Positions 10,201-17,452 are shown, counted from the stretch's first letter. The stretch: DNA of 64,000 nt from Fontibacillus panacisegetis (GCF_900102215.1 NZ_FNBG01000011.1:1-64000); one strand, 5' to 3'. Notes: generated from the letters alone by a model not told the origin. Made by a program: numbers and translations.

Positions 10201-10402
10201 CAACTAGTGGATTACTGGTTCCAAAGCCAGCATTTTTTAGAGAAATATAGCTTTTGTTCAGATCAACCCCAACCGGAGCATTTCCTGCATCAGCTCTGCT
10301 GGTCGGATACAGCGAAAGACCGGAGCATACGATCACGAAAGCTAGCGCTGCATGAAGCCACCTTCTCCATTTCCTTTGCTTTCGAATGACATGTTTATCC
10401 AA
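4217..10402 (-). CDS. Giant secreted S-layer-anchored protein with L-type lectin, Ig-like and SLH domains
   Basis: A 2061-residue cell-surface protein. A signal peptide (about 1-39, ending near SRADAG) precedes a bacterial legume-lectin-like domain (about 55-430; FSFKMESGSQADGIVFAV and FGVEYDTYYN are typical). Residues about 620-1107 hold four related Ig-like modules, each with a basic/acidic opening such as GNDRNTIKVKF and GPDRRTVIV. Then come a bacterial Ig module (about 1130-1205, DGSWSW), a Big_1/invasin-like module (1217-1323), a carboxypeptidase-regulatory-like module (1327-1410, DKNGEYEF), a Ser/Gly/Pro linker (about 1684-1724), a DUF11-like module and three SLH domains (about 1850-2025; YPDGTFK, DGKFRPNDPVSR, YPDGSFKPSN). 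SLH domains bind pyruvylated secondary wall polymer. Start is TTG with AAAGGAGG 8 bases upstream. An adhesin or glycan-binding scaffold is likely; no catalytic domain was seen. Confidence 0.9.
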   Translation of the reverse strand: MDKHVIRKQRKWRRWLHAALAFVIVCSGLSLYPTSRADAGNAPVGVDLNKSYISLKNAGFGTSNPLVGSATITATDSSTVPSGLIQLGNASSSALQYNYGVKSGGTKYSAAELTMGNDTTANRVGFQNDGSRDIIRLATTKGNAFGSLFNKERVALSDNRSFSTYFSFKMESGSQADGIVFAVQTVSNEAGASGGGLGYSGVTKSFGVEYDTYYNYPKDGTEDRSDPAPVEGVTSTRTSHVALVRDGDVHHASAKNGGIREGKNIATLDLGKMSLAQTNSEATSDPYTSFHTWIDYDGVTQKFQVYLIRENDDKTYWAPVVSEDGKLVKEGSPNKIQSVKLSSFPVLRGTDLVADRADAEGSFTIKPIISDTTDLSSLLLQDDAFIGFTAATGGSTQNHDIYSWYFNNYSGLIVPETATPQEVEQAPTQINILHQTPLVKDGAAVDFKKYGGNQDMPYGTEVVPVNEGETSNAQGIIAAGSQANVEAEVRTIDGQLIAGYPVTFSLYYISEYTSQNIGSGRTAWAATQKDDEKLYLTADGYTVTTRHYTRNGQDVTVREITVPTDENGVAKVNVWNLGNYPHLTNVKARIGGEIQGKVYGGGNFDSAPVLFAEGVAPHVVKAEVGPDRRTVIVDLDVPVDFDSTETGGFSINIGTANDPILVPLKIVDFVKDKYGENDPFRLKLEIDSNSPDFPTNLPNNYVIPAGSKPPLWYNQNSGSVQGSGTGGLPLESFPTAGGGDIPVINRFEPESMSVKNDQSRNAIEITFPDSVNVPSEALQAFEVTINDGINPAFSLLLNSSNASMVYDPASPNKLSLSIADGLPAAWGGQIPLNAEVSLTYNPENLNAADRITDASSSELDTLINDPVHNQMRPVQATVINDETRDKVRVVFGQALEPISVVNSVYSFSFNIDGIPDPVLVDSVVFDSGDASGKTLIFTLGDGIPSGGIPVLLDELNGTNITLNYSTNQLNPIDGGLIDIRESGPNARSLGWLSSFPVDNQLMFEPIAAAVGNDRNTIKVKFPSVVEQTGSPEIWVTIDNGDGNPVRIAGVVTDGNGTDTLTLQLENDTEVPPSAKVQLGYVSNGGSIVDAGDPQRALRPLGPQTGNPQDFPVNNVYVTIDEPLDGWRGSKPVTQITGTSEPGSVVSLVVKDNNQETIEGSLSTNPDGSWSWIPLTPISVDGTYQVTATAAGTLSTTAVSAIEFTMDSTVPLGGGVELTATPVRNVGDGESTTKLIASVTDSNSNPVAGAKVVFDVPAAGGIFVDINGQPLAAPEAVTGPDGKAVVYYQSPDLTGMTGAQEIGIKASVFDLVHEVSGEASFTIFFDPPKLKGKITETVDSAGVQPVAGKVITIKGEDGTVVGTVTTDKNGEYEFLIPSKQQYTIEYSKEISDGKSITYKQKASIDRPIKGDGTDEFTANKAVAGVIGSKDSNGLLHLIDFSAIQNTPANPNFVVFLKKGEQYVNSTNPSGALLNTAAETNGFEVDQNGLFIADGLPQGNASDNSYKLEIRYYYNVLDSNGQVVDRRYIVINVKRNGDLPSVTVQAAGELNINEELIDPYGDIRNSVTGQLINDRNVTVKLWYADTARNRNNGITPGPVTLPKLPGFPPANNDSPTQIVSGGAYAWMVYADSDYYITAEAAGYQTYDSRNDKSAHPESSVYTENGLTAIKVEYSIVRFDIFMAPVSSSSGDSSSGSGGSSSSGSATPPAKQPDKATPEPQPDKAPEIAVNLQSDRTIHPESGKGTVDVLYKNISDVELKQGQIRVTLPDGVKVLDAAGGEILAGVIVWNIKDLKANTSGSFKIVLQWPLLADGQQELNVTLKGEFADKQGIVSNAQGSASSIKLLVYSDRAGNLKHQRYILGYPDGTFKSERYLNRAELAAIIARLIGEYGVESKSYSDVSTSSWAYDYINTVTKHDIFEGGTDGKFRPNDPVSRGELAAVMARYLKLETGKPLELHYTDVTSDYWATSAIESLYRNGMIAGYPDGSFKPSNSIIRSEAVTLINRMLYRGPLTEVEQTWPDIAPSFWAFQQIEEASVSHESRRAEINGKTVEIFVQRIEDEVK

Positions 10403-10611
10403 TACCTCTTCCTCCTTTGGAAATTCAAATCTATTAATTCAGCATAGCTAAATACATTACGTCCCAATATTATCCATCGTATGTATTGTATTACACGGTT
10501 CTGGACAAATTCTGAACAAATATGACAGCATTCATCAATAAAAATAGCCTGCAGCCCCATACATCGGACCACAAGCTACTGCTTCAGCAATATTCAACTA
10601 TTATCATTGCA

Positions 10612-11043
10612 TCACGTATAAAACACCTTACCCTGAAGAACATCAAGGGCCTGCTCGATTTCCTTTAATTCTTTCTCTGAAAAGCCTTGAATTCGCTCGT
10701 TAAATCGGGCTTCAATCTGCACAAAAATTTCATTCATCATCGTCTGCCCTTTAGCAGAAAGGCGAATATATTGCTTCCGGCGATCCTCCGTATCAGCTAT
10801 CTTTTCGCATAATTGCTTGTCGGTTAGCTTTTTTAGCTCACGACTCGTATTCGGCATCGACATATGCATACATTCACTAATATCGCTTAGAATACAAGGC
10901 TGACTTACAGCGATATATTCTAGAATTTTATATTGTACGGTCGTGATCGCTTCTGATTTCACATCTTTGGTCATATCATTTGTTATTTGATGAACGGCTG
11001 TAGTAAAAGCCACAAATTTTCGAAAAATAGCGCTTCTGTCCAT
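10612..11043 (-). CDS. MarR-family transcriptional regulator
   Basis: A 143-residue winged-helix regulator. The MarR core is seen in ILEYIAVSQPCILSDIS (helix 2-3), MSMPNTSRELKKLTDKQL (recognition helix) and the wing KIADTEDRRKQYIRLSAKG with the DxRxxx(I/L)-x-LT/SxKG pattern. C-terminal helices would form the dimer. It is divergent from a flavodoxin-fold quinone reductase gene, and the 136-bp region between them holds several TTATCA half-sites and a palindrome, so autorepression and repression of the reductase are likely. Ligand unknown; a quinone or electrophile would fit related regulator/reductase pairs. No conserved reactive Cys pattern was assigned. Confidence 0.88.
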   Translation of the reverse strand: MDRSAIFRKFVAFTTAVHQITNDMTKDVKSEAITTVQYKILEYIAVSQPCILSDISECMHMSMPNTSRELKKLTDKQLCEKIADTEDRRKQYIRLSAKGQTMMNEIFVQIEARFNERIQGFSEKELKEIEQALDVLQGKVFYT

Positions 11044-11064
11044 AAAATCACCTCTACCGACAAC

Positions 11065-11160
11065 ATATCAAAATATTTATCAAATAACAATTATCAATTT
11101 AAAATTATCATTTGACAACAAAATTGCAAATGTGGTACATTTTGCTTATCAAATGATAAG
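11065..11160 (+). promoter_or_regulatory. Promoter and probable MarR operators in the divergent region
   Basis: Plus-strand promoter: TTGACA at 11112-11117, 18-base spacer, TACATT at 11136-11141. A near-perfect inverted repeat CTTATCA-AA-TGATAAG (11145-11160) covers the expected start of transcription and ends just before the ribosome binding site. Three more TTATCA half-sites begin at 11077, 11091 and 11105, exactly 14 bases apart, on the side of the MarR gene. The arrangement fits a MarR dimer repressing both genes; binding is inferred. Confidence 0.65.
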
Positions 11161-11179
11161 TAAAGGAGCGCAATAATAC

Positions 11180-11764
11180 ATGAACCTGCTCATTATTTAT
11201 ACTCATCCCAATCATCAAAGCTTAAGCTATGCATTTTTACAAGAAGTGATCAGAGGCAGCAAGGAAAATCCCAATATTAAAGAGGTGCAAGTGTTAGATC
11301 TTTATGAAGAAGGCTTTAACCCTGTTCTAGTCTTTAATGAACACAAGCGAAGAAGAGATATGCATATTGACCCGGATTCAGCAAAATACCGTGATCAGAT
11401 TCTGTGGGCTGACAAAATTGCTTTTGTATACCCCATTTGGTGGGGACGTCCTCCGGCTATGCTCATGGGATACATTGATAGGATGTTTTCATCAGGCTTC
11501 GCCTATAAGGATACGGGTAAACTGTTGCCGGAAGGCCTGCTCAAGGGAAAGTCAGTCGTTTGCATCTCCTTTATGAAGGGGCCAACCCATTATCCGCTGC
11601 TTTGGTTAAATAATGCCCACAAAGTGTTAATGCGAAAAGCTCTGTTCAACTATGTAGGCATCAAAAGGGTAAAGTTCTTCGAATTTGGCAATATGGAGAG
11701 CCCAAAGGGACGGCATAAAGAGAAGCTGGGCAAAGTGTATCGCTACTTCAGAACGGTTCAATAG
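11180..11764 (+). CDS. NAD(P)H-dependent oxidoreductase, flavodoxin-fold (quinone reductase-like)
   Basis: A 194-residue member of the Flavodoxin_2/NQO family (KefF/MdaB-like), cytosolic and probably FMN-binding. IIYTHPNHQSLSYAF is the phosphate-binding loop after strand 1, and YPIWWGRPPAMLMGYIDR is the flavin-ring segment of this family. Likely reaction: two-electron reduction of quinones or related electrophiles with NAD(P)H. AAAGGAG lies 10-12 bases before the ATG. It is divergent from a MarR regulator with operator-like repeats between them, the usual arrangement for an inducible detoxifying reductase. Substrate not assignable. Confidence 0.88.
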   Translation: MNLLIIYTHPNHQSLSYAFLQEVIRGSKENPNIKEVQVLDLYEEGFNPVLVFNEHKRRRDMHIDPDSAKYRDQILWADKIAFVYPIWWGRPPAMLMGYIDRMFSSGFAYKDTGKLLPEGLLKGKSVVCISFMKGPTHYPLLWLNNAHKVLMRKALFNYVGIKRVKFFEFGNMESPKGRHKEKLGKVYRYFRTVQ

Positions 11765-11791
11765 CCTGCTATATCCGCTGTCAAACAAAAA

Positions 11792-11810
11792 ACGCCGTGA
11801 AACCCGGCGT
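11792..11810. terminator. Bidirectional terminator between convergent genes
   Basis: Stem ACGCCG / CGGCGT with a 7-base loop, a T-rich tract on the plus strand and six Ts on the minus strand. It can serve the reductase gene (plus) and the effector-binding protein gene (minus). Confidence 0.8.
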
Positions 11811-11821
11811 CTCTTTCTGTT

Positions 11822-12304
11822 CTATTTTATTGCAATATAAATCTGTACTTCACTGTTAACAGGATCAAAATGGCGAGCATCATAAAGCTCAAAATCGCCC
11901 GTAAAGGCTCTTGTCTCCGATGAAGCCTGAAAATACCCCCAAATTTCCCCCCATGCCTGAGCTACCACCTCATACACCGGACCTTTTTTCGTCGTAAATA
12001 CGAGATATTTGCTTGCCGGTATCACTGCAGAATTGTAGTTATTGGACTTCTCCGTCTCAGTATCGCCCGCTTCATGCCCTATAACCACCGTATATTCTCC
12101 GTTTGCGTCACTCTCGTAATCCGTGTATAGAGCGTAGATAAATTCCGGATTGATAATACGGGTGTCAGAAGCCATGTTGCTATTAAAGTAGGCCTCCCAA
12201 AGCCCTGGCAAACGTCCATTCGGACCCGCTTCCGCGGCGTTTGTTGTACGCACGCTTACCCCGGTCATTTTAATTTCTGGCTTTTCGATAGTAAATGTGT
12301 TCAC
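11822..12304 (-). CDS. GyrI-like/AraC effector-binding domain protein
   Basis: A 160-residue stand-alone effector-binding domain of the GyrI-like/BmrR C-terminal type. Landmarks: opening IEKPEIKMTGVSVRTTN, YALYTDYESDANGEYTVVIG (strand with acidic residues), IPASKYLVFTTKKGP and the closing FELYDARHFDPVNSEVQIYI, which resembles the family's E-Y-x...F-D...V-x-I-Y-I-P end. It has no DNA-binding domain. Start is GTG with GAGGATG about 9 bases upstream. It lies 64 bases after a WYL regulator on the same strand, probably in one transcript; such pairs are common in Bacilli, and the two may act together in ligand sensing (inference). Confidence 0.8.
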   Translation of the reverse strand: MNTFTIEKPEIKMTGVSVRTTNAAEAGPNGRLPGLWEAYFNSNMASDTRIINPEFIYALYTDYESDANGEYTVVIGHEAGDTETEKSNNYNSAVIPASKYLVFTTKKGPVYEVVAQAWGEIWGYFQASSETRAFTGDFELYDARHFDPVNSEVQIYIAIK

Positions 12305-12368
12305 TAGATCATCCTCTTTTCCTCATGTTTGATCCTATTATAAATAGGAAAAGCGGACACCTGTCTGT

Positions 12369-13307
12369 CTAGTTGCAATAACGTTCAATCACTTTTTGCG
12401 CAAGGCGCACGATTTCCTTCGCAACTGAATCCGGCTGCTCTACTTTGACATGATCCCCATAGCTTAGCAGCATTCCATAGAACCAATCATCAATAGGAAA
12501 CCGTCCCTTCACCTGAATAGAACCATCCTCTTGAGTCGTAATTACCGCCGGAGGAAAGGAATCCTCAATCCTGTAGCGAACTTTGGGATGAAAGGTCAAA
12601 ATCATTTCCTGTTCGATCTCCCTCGACCATTCCAAATCCCATACATACTGCTCTAACGACGGGCTCTCACGACGCACAAATGGCTCGCTCCGCAGCGTAA
12701 GCTCCTGAATCCGGTTCAATCTGAATACGCGAAAGTCGCCCCTTAACGTGCAATAGGCCTGCAAATACCATACATACCCCTTCAAAATCAGGTTTACGGG
12801 CTCCACCACTCTCTCGCTCTCTGTCCCGTTCCTATTCATATATAGAATTTTCACTCTTAAAGATTTTTCTATGGCTTGCCTGAATGCATTGATTTTTTCC
12901 TTAGCAGGAGCATTCTGACTCCAGGGATTAAAATCAAAAATCATTCCCATTCCTTTTGGCTCACCATCTACTCGATCTACTCTATGAAGTAACGCCTTCA
13001 CCTTCTCAAGAAGAGTGTCCAAGTTGCTATCATCCAACGCCGTGTTCATCCCTTTGACCGCAGCGACAACGGCTGAAATCTCGTTAAGGGTTAAATATTG
13101 TCGAGTGATCGTGTACTGCTCCATAATTTCAAACCCGCCCGATGTGCCTTGGTGCGCCACAATAGGAATTCCCGATTGATTCAGCGTCTCCATGTCCCTG
13201 TAAATCGTCTTTGTTGAAACCTCAAAACGATCTGCTAACTCTTTTGCACTAACACGTTCACGATTTAGCAGTAAAATGGTCATCGCAAGCAAACGATCAA
13301 TTTTCAT
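12369..13307 (-). CDS. HTH/WYL-domain transcriptional regulator (YafY-type)
   Basis: About 312 residues. N-terminal DeoR-like winged helix (KIDRLLAMTILLLNRERVSAKELADRF split across two motifs; VSTKTIYRDMETL is the recognition helix) followed by a WYL domain (about 140-210) with the landmark VWYLQAYCTLRGDFRVFRLNR and a C-terminal WCX-like extension. The WYL domain binds ligands or nucleic acid in characterised members. The start was moved to the inner ATG (MKIDRLL) because AGGAGA lies 6-7 bases before it; the longer frame adds a basic stretch unlike the family. A paralogue of the same architecture lies at 16.5-17.5 kb. Likely regulates itself and the effector-binding protein downstream. Confidence 0.88.
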   Translation of the reverse strand: MKIDRLLAMTILLLNRERVSAKELADRFEVSTKTIYRDMETLNQSGIPIVAHQGTSGGFEIMEQYTITRQYLTLNEISAVVAAVKGMNTALDDSNLDTLLEKVKALLHRVDRVDGEPKGMGMIFDFNPWSQNAPAKEKINAFRQAIEKSLRVKILYMNRNGTESERVVEPVNLILKGYVWYLQAYCTLRGDFRVFRLNRIQELTLRSEPFVRRESPSLEQYVWDLEWSREIEQEMILTFHPKVRYRIEDSFPPAVITTQEDGSIQVKGRFPIDDWFYGMLLSYGDHVKVEQPDSVAKEIVRLAQKVIERYCN

Positions 13308-13458
13308 CCGTCTTCTCCTAACTCTTTTACGAAATATTCCCAAATGTCACATGACAAAAAAATGACATCTAACACTACTGCCTATAGAAAAAATAGAGTA
13401 TATTAACTACATTAATATAACAAAGATATCTGCTAATTTTATTTAGGAAAGGGTATTT

Positions 13459-14931
13459 ATGCTTTTCAACTCACCTCAGTTTATCTTCTTGTTCTTACCC
13501 ATCGTTTTTGTGGGTTATTTTGTCCTTAACTCCATCGCTCCTGTTTACATTTCAAGAGCATGGCTGGCTGCTTGTTCTCTCTTTTTCTATGGCTTTTGGA
13601 ATCCTCGATATTTGCCGCTCATCCTTCTGTCCATAGCTTTAAACTTTTTAATCGGTCGTTCACTCATCCTCTATAAAAAAAGAGCATTTCTGATCGCAGG
13701 AATTGTTTTCAATCTGGGGCTGTTAGGATACTACAAATATTTCGACTTCTTTCTGGAGAACATGAACCTTTTATTTTCAACAGACATTCCTCTGCTGAAT
13801 CTTGTGCTTCCACTAGCTATCAGCTTTTTTACATTTCAACAAATTTCATATCTGGTAGACTGCTACAGGGGAAAAGTAGAAAATTATAACCTTATTAACT
13901 ATGTCTTATTCATTACTTTTTTTCCGCATCTCATTGCAGGACCTATCGTTCATCATCGAATCATGATGCCCCAATTCCAGAGTGCATCGAACTTGAAAAT
14001 AAATTTTGAAAATATCGCATTAGGGATTTTTGTATTTTCCATAGGTCTATTCAAAAAAGTAATGCTTGCCGATCATTTCTCAACAACTGTGCTGGATGGG
14101 ATGAACTATTTAGATACCATTACTTTTTTTGATGCCTGGACGGTCACCCTTTCCTACACTTTTCAACTGTATTTCGATTTTAGCGGCTACTCAGATATGG
14201 CAATAGGGCTGGCCTTATTGTTTAATATCAAGTTGCCTATCAATTTTGATTCACCCTATAAAGCTCGCAACTTTCAAGAGATGGTTTCACGCTGGCATAT
14301 AACATTAACCCGTTTTCTGTACGAATACGTGTATTATCCCATGCAACGGTGGCTATCCAAAAGGTTCTTTTCATCTCCACGTTTCAAGCTTAACACGAAT
14401 ATCAAAACCTCGATTAATGTCTTGTTTCTATTTCTCTTAAGCGGGATTTGGCATGGTGCGGGCTGGAATTTTATCATTTGGGGTCTGCTTATGGGGATTG
14501 GAGTGGTCGTTTACCGAATGTGGAGCAAATGGAATATCAAGCTTCCTTTGTTTTTAGCATGGGGTCTTACCTTTTGTTATGCAAATTTCATTCTAGTTTT
14601 CTTTCGAGCAAGTAACCTTGATCAAGCTTTATTACTAATCAAAGCGATGTTTGGTTTGAACGGCTTTATTTTACCAGAACAGTTATCACACGTGTTAAGC
14701 CCGCTTTCAACAGTTGGGGTCCATTTTGGGAGCACTCCTCTAAAGGATAAATATCAAGCCTTAGGGCTCATTATTCTAGGGTTTATCATTATATTAGGGT
14801 TCAAGAACACTTCTGAAACAATGAAAACTTTCAAGCCTACGCTCATTTATGCCCTTTTTATTGCCATTATTTTCGTGTACTCAATCTTAAATTTAACCAA
14901 AGTATCTGAGTTCTTATATTTCAAATTCTAA
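13459..14931 (+). CDS. MBOAT-family O-acyltransferase (AlgI/DltB-like)
   Basis: A 490-residue polytopic membrane protein. The opening MLFNSPQFIFLFLPIVFVGYF, the FFPHLIAGPIVHH segment and LYFDFSGYSDMAIGLALLF are hallmarks of the AlgI/PatA group, and the catalytic His lies in LLSGIWHGAGWNFIIWG. These enzymes pass an acyl group, usually acetyl, across the membrane for transfer to an extracellular glycan. The next gene, 16 bases on, encodes a membrane-anchored SGNH-like protein, the usual partner that completes transfer. The target polymer cannot be read from sequence; the secondary wall polymer or an exopolysaccharide are candidates. AAAGGG lies before the ATG. Confidence 0.9.
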   Translation: MLFNSPQFIFLFLPIVFVGYFVLNSIAPVYISRAWLAACSLFFYGFWNPRYLPLILLSIALNFLIGRSLILYKKRAFLIAGIVFNLGLLGYYKYFDFFLENMNLLFSTDIPLLNLVLPLAISFFTFQQISYLVDCYRGKVENYNLINYVLFITFFPHLIAGPIVHHRIMMPQFQSASNLKINFENIALGIFVFSIGLFKKVMLADHFSTTVLDGMNYLDTITFFDAWTVTLSYTFQLYFDFSGYSDMAIGLALLFNIKLPINFDSPYKARNFQEMVSRWHITLTRFLYEYVYYPMQRWLSKRFFSSPRFKLNTNIKTSINVLFLFLLSGIWHGAGWNFIIWGLLMGIGVVVYRMWSKWNIKLPLFLAWGLTFCYANFILVFFRASNLDQALLLIKAMFGLNGFILPEQLSHVLSPLSTVGVHFGSTPLKDKYQALGLIILGFIIILGFKNTSETMKTFKPTLIYALFIAIIFVYSILNLTKVSEFLYFKF

Positions 14932-14947
14932 GCATTAAGGTGAAGCC

Positions 14948-16036
14948 ATGAAATTATACAAAAAATGGACGACTATTACTCTTTCTCTAACAGCCTTTGC
15001 TTTATTTACGGTGGCTGCGATAAATTATGTGATCGATCCTTATGGAATCTATCATTTCTCAGGTCACAGTTATAATTACAACAAAATTATAGATAGTGAT
15101 CCATACCGATCAAAGGCCTTTCAGGTCAAAAAGTATCAGCCGGAGGCTATTGTATTGGGGACGTCCAGAGCTATGCGGTTAAATCCCCCTTCTATCGAGT
15201 CATTAACTGGAGAAAATGCGTACAACATCGGGCTCTCGGCTGCGACTCCCTATATCGACTTTAAATATTTAGAATATGCACTAAAGGTCGATAAAAACTT
15301 AAAAACGGTGTACCTTGGACTGGATTTCGAGGTTTTTGAAAAAAATTATTCGACCCATGCAAACTATGATGAGCAAAGATTAACTTCCTTTTTGTATACT
15401 CAGGATCTGTTCGCAACCTTGCTGTCTGAAAGTGCTTTAAAGGATAGCCGTAAAGTAGTTATGGATAACCTAAACAACACGACAAAATACACAGAACATC
15501 GTTATCTCGGGGACGGCAGCTTTGATGAAACCCTTGTATACCCTCCGAATACTAATGAAAGTACTTTGCACGTAATGCCTACTTCGTTTCAGTTGTCGTC
15601 AGACAGCATGCTGTACATCGAGAAAATGAAGGAACTGTGTGAACAAAATGATCTTAGTCTGTATATATATATTAGTCCCGTTCATGCTATTATTTTAGAA
15701 ACCTTTTGGCAAAACAACTTATGGAACGAGTATGAAGATTGGAAAAGACAACTAGTGGATATCGCTCCTGTGTGGGACTTTTCAGGGTATCATGAGATTT
15801 CGATGAGCTCTTTAAAAAAAGAGGGGAACTACAACGATCTTTCCCATTTTTCAAAAAAAATGGGCGATCTAATGCTCTACCGAATGTTAAATAAAGAAAT
15901 CGATAGTGTCCCCTCTTATTTTGGAGTATATATAACTTCTGACAACATAGAAGAACATTTGAACAATCTGCGGGTCAACAGAGAACAATGGTCTGAACGT
16001 GATAAAAATATGTTTGAGGTTGTTGCCAGCTATTAA
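14948..16036 (+). CDS. Membrane-anchored SGNH-like protein, partner of the MBOAT acyltransferase
   Basis: A 362-residue protein with one N-terminal transmembrane segment (about 7-28) and an extracellular part. VLGTSRAMRLNPPSIE carries the GTSR motif in the position of the GDS block-I Ser of SGNH-hydrolase-like proteins; NIGLSAATPY follows as block II, and YNDLSHFSKKMGDLM near residue 300 carries the Asp-x-x-His pair of block V. It is therefore likely to be catalytic, moving an acyl group from the MBOAT protein to a glycan. The spacing of 16 bases to the MBOAT gene and AAGGTG before the ATG support an operon. Compared with DltD and AlgJ/AlgX it belongs to the same general class, but I cannot place it in a named family. 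Confidence 0.75.
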   Translation: MKLYKKWTTITLSLTAFALFTVAAINYVIDPYGIYHFSGHSYNYNKIIDSDPYRSKAFQVKKYQPEAIVLGTSRAMRLNPPSIESLTGENAYNIGLSAATPYIDFKYLEYALKVDKNLKTVYLGLDFEVFEKNYSTHANYDEQRLTSFLYTQDLFATLLSESALKDSRKVVMDNLNNTTKYTEHRYLGDGSFDETLVYPPNTNESTLHVMPTSFQLSSDSMLYIEKMKELCEQNDLSLYIYISPVHAIILETFWQNNLWNEYEDWKRQLVDIAPVWDFSGYHEISMSSLKKEGNYNDLSHFSKKMGDLMLYRMLNKEIDSVPSYFGVYITSDNIEEHLNNLRVNREQWSERDKNMFEVVASY

Positions 16037-16075
16037 TTAGTATTATTAGAATCGAATTTCTGAACAGTGTATAGC

Positions 16076-16453
16076 TTAAAATAACTTTTTAGGGTTATAA
16101 GCCACACCATCTATCTGCACCTTTAATCTATTAGGACCACCTATATGTGCAAACTCTGTAGAAATGGTTTTTCTAGCCGGATAATTGCCTTTAAATCTAC
16201 GCTTAAAAACCTCTTCCATCACAGGAATATCCCAGACATCCCTAAGCAAAACATCGATCTTGACCACATCATCCAGCGATAAGTTCACCTGCTGTAATCG
16301 ATCGCTCATGTGGTCAAGCGCTCCTTCGACCTGCCGTTCAACCGATTCGCCAACATTTCCCACACAGAAGGTAAGAAAAATAAAATCACCTGCTTCTACA
16401 TAACCAGAATAAGCGCATTCCTCATTCACGTCGTATCTAACGATTTTGCCCAA
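16076..16453 (-). CDS. RidA/YjgF-family protein
   Basis: A 125-residue single-domain RidA-like protein (trimeric chorismate-mutase-like fold). The family course is visible: opening GYVEAGDFIFLTFCVG, the helix VEGALDHMSDRLQQVNLSLDDVVKIDVLL, the segment NYPARKTIST and the end LKVQIDGVAYNP. The strand that usually carries the Arg for imine deaminase activity (R-x-x-V/I in the ARKTIS region) keeps an Arg. True RidA members hydrolyse reactive enamines and imines; divergent ones have unknown roles. Start TTG with AAAGGAG 9 bases upstream. It follows a WYL regulator by about 70 bases on the same strand. Confidence 0.85.
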   Translation of the reverse strand: MGKIVRYDVNEECAYSGYVEAGDFIFLTFCVGNVGESVERQVEGALDHMSDRLQQVNLSLDDVVKIDVLLRDVWDIPVMEEVFKRRFKGNYPARKTISTEFAHIGGPNRLKVQIDGVAYNPKKLF

Positions 16454-16525
16454 ATTTGTCAGCTCCTTTTATTACTAGATTAAACCCAGTATAAAAGAGG
16501 ATATCTGACAACAGTATGTCGTCAT

Positions 16526-17452
16526 TCAACGATGCGATAGATAGGCCTCTAAAATATCTTTCGTATGTTCAATCAGCCTATGCTTTAATTCCGTCGGCTC
16601 CAGCACAGTTACCTTGCTTCCAAAGCTCAGCAGCGTTCCGAACCAGCCTCTTTCATTTGCCGGTACGCTGAATTCAATCAACAGCTCACGATCCCCGATT
16701 TCAGTGATGCAGGAGTTCGGAAAGCACTCTTCAATCGGAATCCGAAGCTCAGTCGAACATGCCAGCTTAATATTAAAATATGGCTGATGATCGTTTTTTT
16801 GCGCTAATAGCTCTTCTATATTGTTATGTACATTGGAAAAAGCCGCAGAGGTTAAGCCCAGATTACGCATTCTTGTGAGTCTGAACATACGATAATCCTG
16901 CTTCTCACAGCAAAACCCCAACAGATACCATGCATACCACTTATACGTTAGTACAACAGGTTCAACCGTTCTTTGTGATTTAACGTATTCTGCATTCGTA
17001 TATTCAAATTGAATGACATGCTTTTTGCGAATAGCGTCCTCTATACCGCTCAAATAATCCCTTACATGAAATCCCTCGCGAAGCACACTAAAATCAAGAT
17101 GAATATTCTGCTCAGCATCTACGCCGTCGGGCGAAAGAGATAACAGCTTTTCAAAGGTCGCTTCGATCCCTCGATGTTCATATGCGGAGCATAATCCTTT
17201 TAACGCCGTTAAGATGAGAACATAATCCTGTTCACTTAAAAGCTGCTTGCTTAGCTTAAAGCTTTTTAAAATACTATATCCCCCATTAACCCCCTGTGTT
17301 GAAGCAACCGGAATACCCGCCATGCCCAGCGTTTCTATGTCCCGTTGGATCGTACGTACCGATACCTCAAACCTTCCAGCCAATGCACTTGCGCTAACCG
17401 TATCACGGTTCAACAGGTAGATCATAATGCCAAGCAATCGGTCAATTTTCAA
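16526..17452 (-). CDS. HTH/WYL-domain transcriptional regulator
   Basis: About 308 residues, same architecture as the regulator at 12.4-13.3 kb: winged helix (LLGIMIYLLNRDTVSASALA, recognition helix VSVRTIQRDIETL), WYL domain with AWYLLGFCCEKQDYRMFRLTR, and a C-terminal extension. A TTG start at 17452 (KIDRLLG) is preferred over the GTG three codons earlier because AAAGGG lies 8 bases before it and the protein then begins like its paralogue. It is followed by a RidA-family gene, which it may regulate. Ligand unknown. Confidence 0.86.
   Translation of the reverse strand: MKIDRLLGIMIYLLNRDTVSASALAGRFEVSVRTIQRDIETLGMAGIPVASTQGVNGGYSILKSFKLSKQLLSEQDYVLILTALKGLCSAYEHRGIEATFEKLLSLSPDGVDAEQNIHLDFSVLREGFHVRDYLSGIEDAIRKKHVIQFEYTNAEYVKSQRTVEPVVLTYKWYAWYLLGFCCEKQDYRMFRLTRMRNLGLTSAAFSNVHNNIEELLAQKNDHQPYFNIKLACSTELRIPIEECFPNSCITEIGDRELLIEFSVPANERGWFGTLLSFGSKVTVLEPTELKHRLIEHTKDILEAYLSHR

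Noticed and set aside
5202-10389. Many plus-strand open frames opposite the giant SLH gene (for example 5202-5480 and 9502-9843)
   Set aside because: They lie wholly antisense to a gene with clear domains, lack ribosome binding sites, and have skewed composition reflecting the repeat modules of the sense gene.
11180-11764. The reductase as an FMN-dependent azoreductase (AcpD/AzoR)
   Set aside because: The flavin segment YPIWWGRPPAMLMGYIDR and overall length fit the KefF/MdaB/NQO-like branch better, although the folds are the same.
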